NCBI GenBank assembly: GCA_037179335.1
Contig: JAKZHN010000018.1
Location: 434,001 to 498,000 of the forward strand
Length of the DNA: 64,000 nucleotides
From: Cyclaneusma minus
Lineage: Eukaryota > Ascomycota > Leotiomycetes > Marthamycetales > Marthamycetaceae
Direction: 5' to 3'
In this document: positions 60,385 to 64,000 of the stretch, in pieces
Position numbering within the stretch: position 1 is the first letter of the stretch
How the letters are laid out: each line of letters opens with the position of its first letter
Position numbers and translations under genes: made by a program
Notes under the pieces: model-generated
The model's database searches: none
What the model was told of the DNA's origin: nothing
What the model saw: the letters and a program-made list of their open reading frames with translations, nothing else

Positions 60385-62546
60385 TTAGATACCCCCTCGG
60401 TTTATTCCCGAGGAGCACGTTCTTAGAAACGTGCTTCCCTAATTTTACTTTGCATGTTGCGGGCATAGCGTTTTGGCTGGGATCAGCGGATCTGAATTGT
60501 TCTGGGATGAAATTGGCAATGAGGAAGCTAGCCTAAAGCACATGAGAGAGAGTTTCTTCTTCCGATGAGCAGGCAGGCCTTCTTGAGAATTAGTCGTATG
60601 GACTAGGCGTAGGATAAAAGAGGGAAATAGTAAGATAAGTATGCAGTGGGAAGCTGCCGGGCATCTCATACGATGATGCTCCTAGCTGGTGCCCTGTGCA
60701 AGGGCAACTGGCTGCAGCACATGGTCATTGTGGACGGATGAATTGCTTCATCGCCGTCCGTAGCAAGCTTGTTAAATAGTTCTAATTGTCTCTGAAGCGA
60801 GATATGTGTATAGCGATAGTCAATAGAACACCCATTCTACTAGCAACTCGATGTCTTCAGCGATGTTTGTGCTAGGTAGATGACAGTAATGAGTATGGCA
60901 TCAGGGGCTGGTCGGTAGGCTGTAGGAACGATGATCAAATCTTTAAAGTGCTGAAACTCGAAAGTATATTTATGGCTGGGAGCGTTTCAGTCTCCAGGTT
61001 ATCCAGAAAAGGCTAGTATTTTCGTGATTCTCAGACAATTTGCAACAGGTTGATGTGCCACTGATATCGAAAAAGGCAGTGACTACGGGAAAAATAGTCA
61101 CTCGGCGCTGCGAAATGAGTTGGAATTGGTGTCAGTCAGCCAATCGAAATTTAAGGCGCTGGATAACAGTATAACTATAAGTGCTTGCTTCATTACCTTT
61201 TCCTGACAACCAGAGAATAATACAAAGCAGAAGCGAAATTATACAAAGAGGAGACTCACGAACCTAAGTGATGCACCTCCTCAACGACGTTGAGCATGAT
61301 AATTTGTTACGTCGTGTTATAAGCCAGCCAGCTGGCGTCTGCACTGCCTGATAACCACCGTGCCTGCCCCCTTTCCCCTAATCCCCTTTCCCTCTCCACC
61401 ACCTCCCGACCACGGTTCCCGACCCCCCTCGATACCACCCATCCCACCCTCTCTCAAAAAACCAAAAGCACAAGCTGCAGCCCGCGGTCCTCGAACTCGA
61501 TGCCTAAAGAACCAAAACAAACGGACGCTGTGAATCAGAGGTTGTTCGGAGCTAAGTATGACACAATTGTAACTTAGGACTTTGCCAATTGCGCCACCCC
61601 GCCTGCTGATTCGAAAATTATTCACCAATTTGAATATATATACCAAAGGAAGTCTGCCACGATTGCGATTCAGCAGTCGGCATTTTCACATGCACGCCGC
61701 CAATGCGAAGAAGCCCTCATGTTTCCCGTGATTTTACAGAAAGAAGTTGAGAAACTCGGATGGACTGTGAATATTCCAAGTGATCAGCAATATCCGACCT
61801 CTCATCCTAAAGTCCGGTGGGACGAAAATAATCCCTATACAGGACGTGGATCTCAAGTTAGCTATGGCTACTAGAAGCCAACCTAACAATCAGGGAAGAT
61901 CAACGATCTAATTAGGAACGAGTAGCAAAGTTGCTCATGACCCAGCTTTCCGATTTTCCGTGCCTTTGTCTAAGGTGAAATGTTTCAAATCCCTCGCTTA
62001 GGGTGTTATATCAAGTTTTCCCACAACATCAACATCCAATACTCAAGGGTAGTGAAGCCAATCGGCCAACATAAAACAACATAATCGTCACTTCTTATAC
62101 TAGTACTGATTCAAGAAAAGGTCTGCCTAATAGGCTGTTTATCTCACTCAATCGATCTCACTCCGTCTGTAGAGGCCCAAGTCAAATTTCAAAGGCGCAT
62201 CCGAATAAAAATTGCCAAAATCCACCCTTTGGCAATCTAATGTCAAAACTAAGCACAGTCGACTTTTTGTCGCGCTCAAGGAACGTATATCGGAAGCAGA
62301 GTGAAAAAGGGGTTGAGTCATGTGACATACGTCGTACAAGGAACCTGCTCTGGCGGTCTGTTCGTGACACCAGCGAGCGCCTGGGCAATATCCGCGATGT
62401 TTTGCTCCACTAACAGCAGCTGGACATGAAGCTCATCGTCGCCGGTTGCAACTGGCGCGGCACAGAATGAGGACGCCGCGAACCGCTTACCTGAGACCGT
62501 TTAGGGTTGGAATTGGAGGACTCTCGCAGTTGCCACGAAGCCGGGG
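60385..62546. other. intergenic, gene-poor region
   Basis: About 2.1 kb after MTR10. No coding gene was recognised. A tRNA-like remnant lies at 61500-61603. Near 62440 a short plus-strand start (MKLIVAG, then a frame break) looks like the first residues of an NAD(P)-binding protein, but nothing downstream supports it. Confidence 0.45.
61500..61603 (-). pseudogene. tRNA-like remnant
   Basis: On the minus strand GGGGTGGCGCAATTGG is a good A-box/D-arm start, followed by a CTAAGT...ACTTAG stem that could be an anticodon stem with a long loop or intron. A GAGTTCGAGGACC stretch resembles a B-box farther on. Arms do not fold as a standard tRNA, so a decayed tRNA or tRNA-derived short repeat is likely. 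Confidence 0.35.
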
Positions 62547-63046
62547 GGGCTAAGATGATTGCGCGTGGTGTATCCGGATGTGAGGCTCTACTTCAATGAT
62601 TGGAAGTATATGTACACCGAAGAGGTTCCGACTTGGGCGCTGGACGTGGGAAGAAACCGTCGAGATGGTTGCTGTAAACCCGGTCTGGAATTCGGAGGCT
62701 AGCAGAGACGAGGCACACGGTGAGGTGGGCTCGACGCTGGATCCCGAGAAGACAGCTGCGGCCATGTTGGGAGAAGCAGTCAGTAGGATCAAGAAAAGGA
62801 GCTTGGGTCGTGCGCAGCCGGAAAACCCTACGGAAGGGGTACTGGAGGATGTTGAGGGCGAGGTGGAGAAGGGGGGTGCGGCGGTCCAGGAATAAGCGGT
62901 TGCAAGAGCTGGGAAAAGGGGCTCGAGATGTTGAGCTGGAAAAGCTCGTGGAAGAGGCGTTGAAAGATGCTCGGAGCGAGGCGGAGAAGACATTGGATGA
63001 TGTTGAGGGTAAAGCGGAAGAGATGGAATCACAGACTGGAAAATGA
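62547..63046 (+). pseudogene. possible frameshifted coiled-coil gene remnant
   Basis: Three plus frames each carry a stretch that looks like real protein, in sequence. First comes VVYPDVRLYFNDWKYMYTEE in one frame (to about 62660). Next is a frame with VSRIKKRSLGRAQPENP and EGVLEDVEGEVEKGGAAVQE, ending at a stop at 62893-62895. Then a third frame has ARDVELEKLVEEALKDARSE and EKTLDDVEGKAEEMESQ, to the stop at 63044-63046. The similar LEDVEGEVE and LDDVEGKAE units suggest a repeated helix interrupted by a one-base shift near 62890. I know no family match. Overlapping minus-strand frames of about 190 residues also exist and seem to be shadows, but strand is not certain. Confidence 0.3.
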
Positions 63047-63520
63047 GGAGGTGGTTGTCCCCCTTCGCACCGCACTGCCCCTTCTCGCCAAAGCCTCCCA
63101 CCCGCGCAGCCTTGCCATACATAAGCCAAATCCGCTGACATTCTTTCAATTAACGGTTAAAAGTACCCTTAGCGCAATAGGTAAGTTCGTGCGCTATTGG
63201 GCCGCGAGGTTTAGATCCGTTTCCCTCAGAAAGACCGATTTTCTTAAATCGTAAGTTCACTGGTTTGATCCATTTCTTTTTGCGTTTTTTTTTGCAGATT
63301 TTTTTCTGGAATGCTTTTTTGAGGCTTTTGGGAGAGTTTGACTTCTGGGTCTGGTGAGAGGCTTTTTGGTGTTTTCTGAGCTCGCCACTGCCTCCTGAGT
63401 GCCAATGAGGCTCTCTCTTCACAGATCCAGATACTCAGCTCTGTTGAGCACCATTCCTTCACCTCCGCCTTTTGAACAAGCTGGCTCAACGGATATCGTT
63501 TACAGACCTCTACCTCTCCC
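63047..63520. other. intergenic region
   Basis: T-rich and low-complexity near 63270-63330. It forms the 3' flank of ALG10. No gene recognised. Confidence 0.4.
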
Positions 63521-64000
63521 CTACCACAAGAACCGCTGCACCAGTCCAGGCTCCTGCGGCCACTCAAATCCCTTCGTCAAGAACACATATCCAGTAACCG
63601 CATTAATCCCCAGAAACCAAATCGTCTCCAACCACAAGCGGTGATCATGTCCCTCAAAAGCCCAATACCTCCATCCCGCGCTGCTCTCACTCTCAGATTT
63701 CACGGGCGCAGCCGGAACATGCAGCCTCCAGATAACCCACGGAATGATGAAATACCTTGGCTCTACCAACGGCGCAGTGATCAGCGAAAGTGCCGTAGCT
63801 ATCAGCCATATTAGCACAAACGATGTGTCATTCCCGTCCGGCTGCGGAGCTTGCGCAAGTACGCGTGATTGCTGTTGACTTGGAGGGTTTGAGGAAGCAG
63901 CGCGCGCTCCGTAACCGGCTAGGCCGCGCAGGGTAAGCCAGCCGCAGAGCGCGTAGACTGGTGCTAAAGCGTATTTGATCAGGGGGTGGCGGAGGATTGT
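63521..64000 (-). CDS. ALG10: alpha-1,2-glucosyltransferase ALG10, C-terminal part (partial)
   Basis: An open frame enters from the right edge on the minus strand and stops at 63521, giving 159 residues without the N-terminus. Features of the Alg10 C-terminus are seen: ILRHPLIKYALAPVYALCGW (the conserved HP..KY..P.Y region), a membrane helix (FVLIWLIATALSLITAPL), VEPRYFIIPWVIWRLH, and a final WLETIWFLGINAVTGYVFLT helix. Alg10 adds the third, terminal glucose to the lipid-linked oligosaccharide in the ER before N-glycosylation. The loop between helices has an insertion rich in Gln, Ser and Ala, usual for fungi. The start lies beyond the window. Confidence 0.9.
   Translation of the reverse strand, partial: TILRHPLIKYALAPVYALCGWLTLRGLAGYGARAASSNPPSQQQSRVLAQAPQPDGNDTSFVLIWLIATALSLITAPLVEPRYFIIPWVIWRLHVPAAPVKSESESSAGWRYWAFEGHDHRLWLETIWFLGINAVTGYVFLTKGFEWPQEPGLVQRFLW

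Noticed and set aside
62434..62478. Start of an NAD(P)-binding oxidoreductase (MKLIVAG)
   Set aside because: Only about seven residues fit before a frame break, and no downstream domain is found, so it is likely chance.
62550..63149. Minus-strand open frames of about 180-200 codons
   Set aside because: Ser/Pro-rich composition typical of the antisense of a Glu/Lys-rich frame; the plus-strand reading looks more protein-like, though neither is secure.

Overview
The window looks like nuclear DNA of a filamentous ascomycete (Pezizomycotina, perhaps Leotiomycetes; the class is a guess). The reasons are short introns of about 50-175 nt with GT..AG ends and CTAAC-type branch sites, a dispersed single 5S rRNA gene, an augmin HAUS6 gene, a fungal mannitol-1-phosphate dehydrogenase, and a long AT-rich block carrying C-to-T and G-to-A changes typical of repeat-induced point mutation (RIP). 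Exon coordinates were worked out by hand from frame continuity and splice signals, so small boundary errors are possible.

Layout. 1-9.5 kb: a partial unknown gene; a divergent pair of sugar-phosphate isomerase genes (a triosephosphate-isomerase-like and an RpiB-like protein) resembling the two isomerases of erythritol catabolism; HAUS6; an HD-domain nucleotidase; and a disordered conserved protein. 9.7-27.5 kb: a gene-free, extremely AT-rich island, bracketed by a 41-bp imperfect inverted repeat. It contains tandem repeats and one RIP-destroyed Ty3/gypsy LTR retrotransposon (16188-24073) with a 5-bp target duplication GCATT. 27.5-31.3 kb: gene-poor flank with small TA-flanked MITE-like elements, one of which has an inverted twin on the other side of the island. 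31.3-36.7 kb: mannitol-1-phosphate 5-dehydrogenase, a secretory-pathway type I membrane protein, a 5S rRNA gene, and an EXPERA/TMEM97 protein that appears fused to a SUMO-like domain. 36.7-40.2 kb: gene-free. 40.2-60.4 kb: a dense run of housekeeping genes (NUP170/NUP155, exocyst SEC5, mitochondrial IDH2, a membrane-anchored phytase-type phosphatase, ROT1, 5-formyltetrahydrofolate cyclo-ligase, SmE, MTR10/transportin-3). 60.4-63.5 kb: gene-poor, with a tRNA-like remnant and a possible frameshifted pseudogene. The window ends in the 3' part of ALG10.

The genes do not form one pathway. Local links are the two isomerases (probably successive steps of four-carbon sugar-phosphate metabolism), nuclear transport (NUP170, MTR10) and the secretory pathway (SEC5, ROT1, ALG10, the membrane phosphatase). 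The most unusual items are the EXPERA-SUMO-like fusion, the inverted-repeat-bounded island, and the half-and-half RIP pattern of the retrotransposon LTRs.
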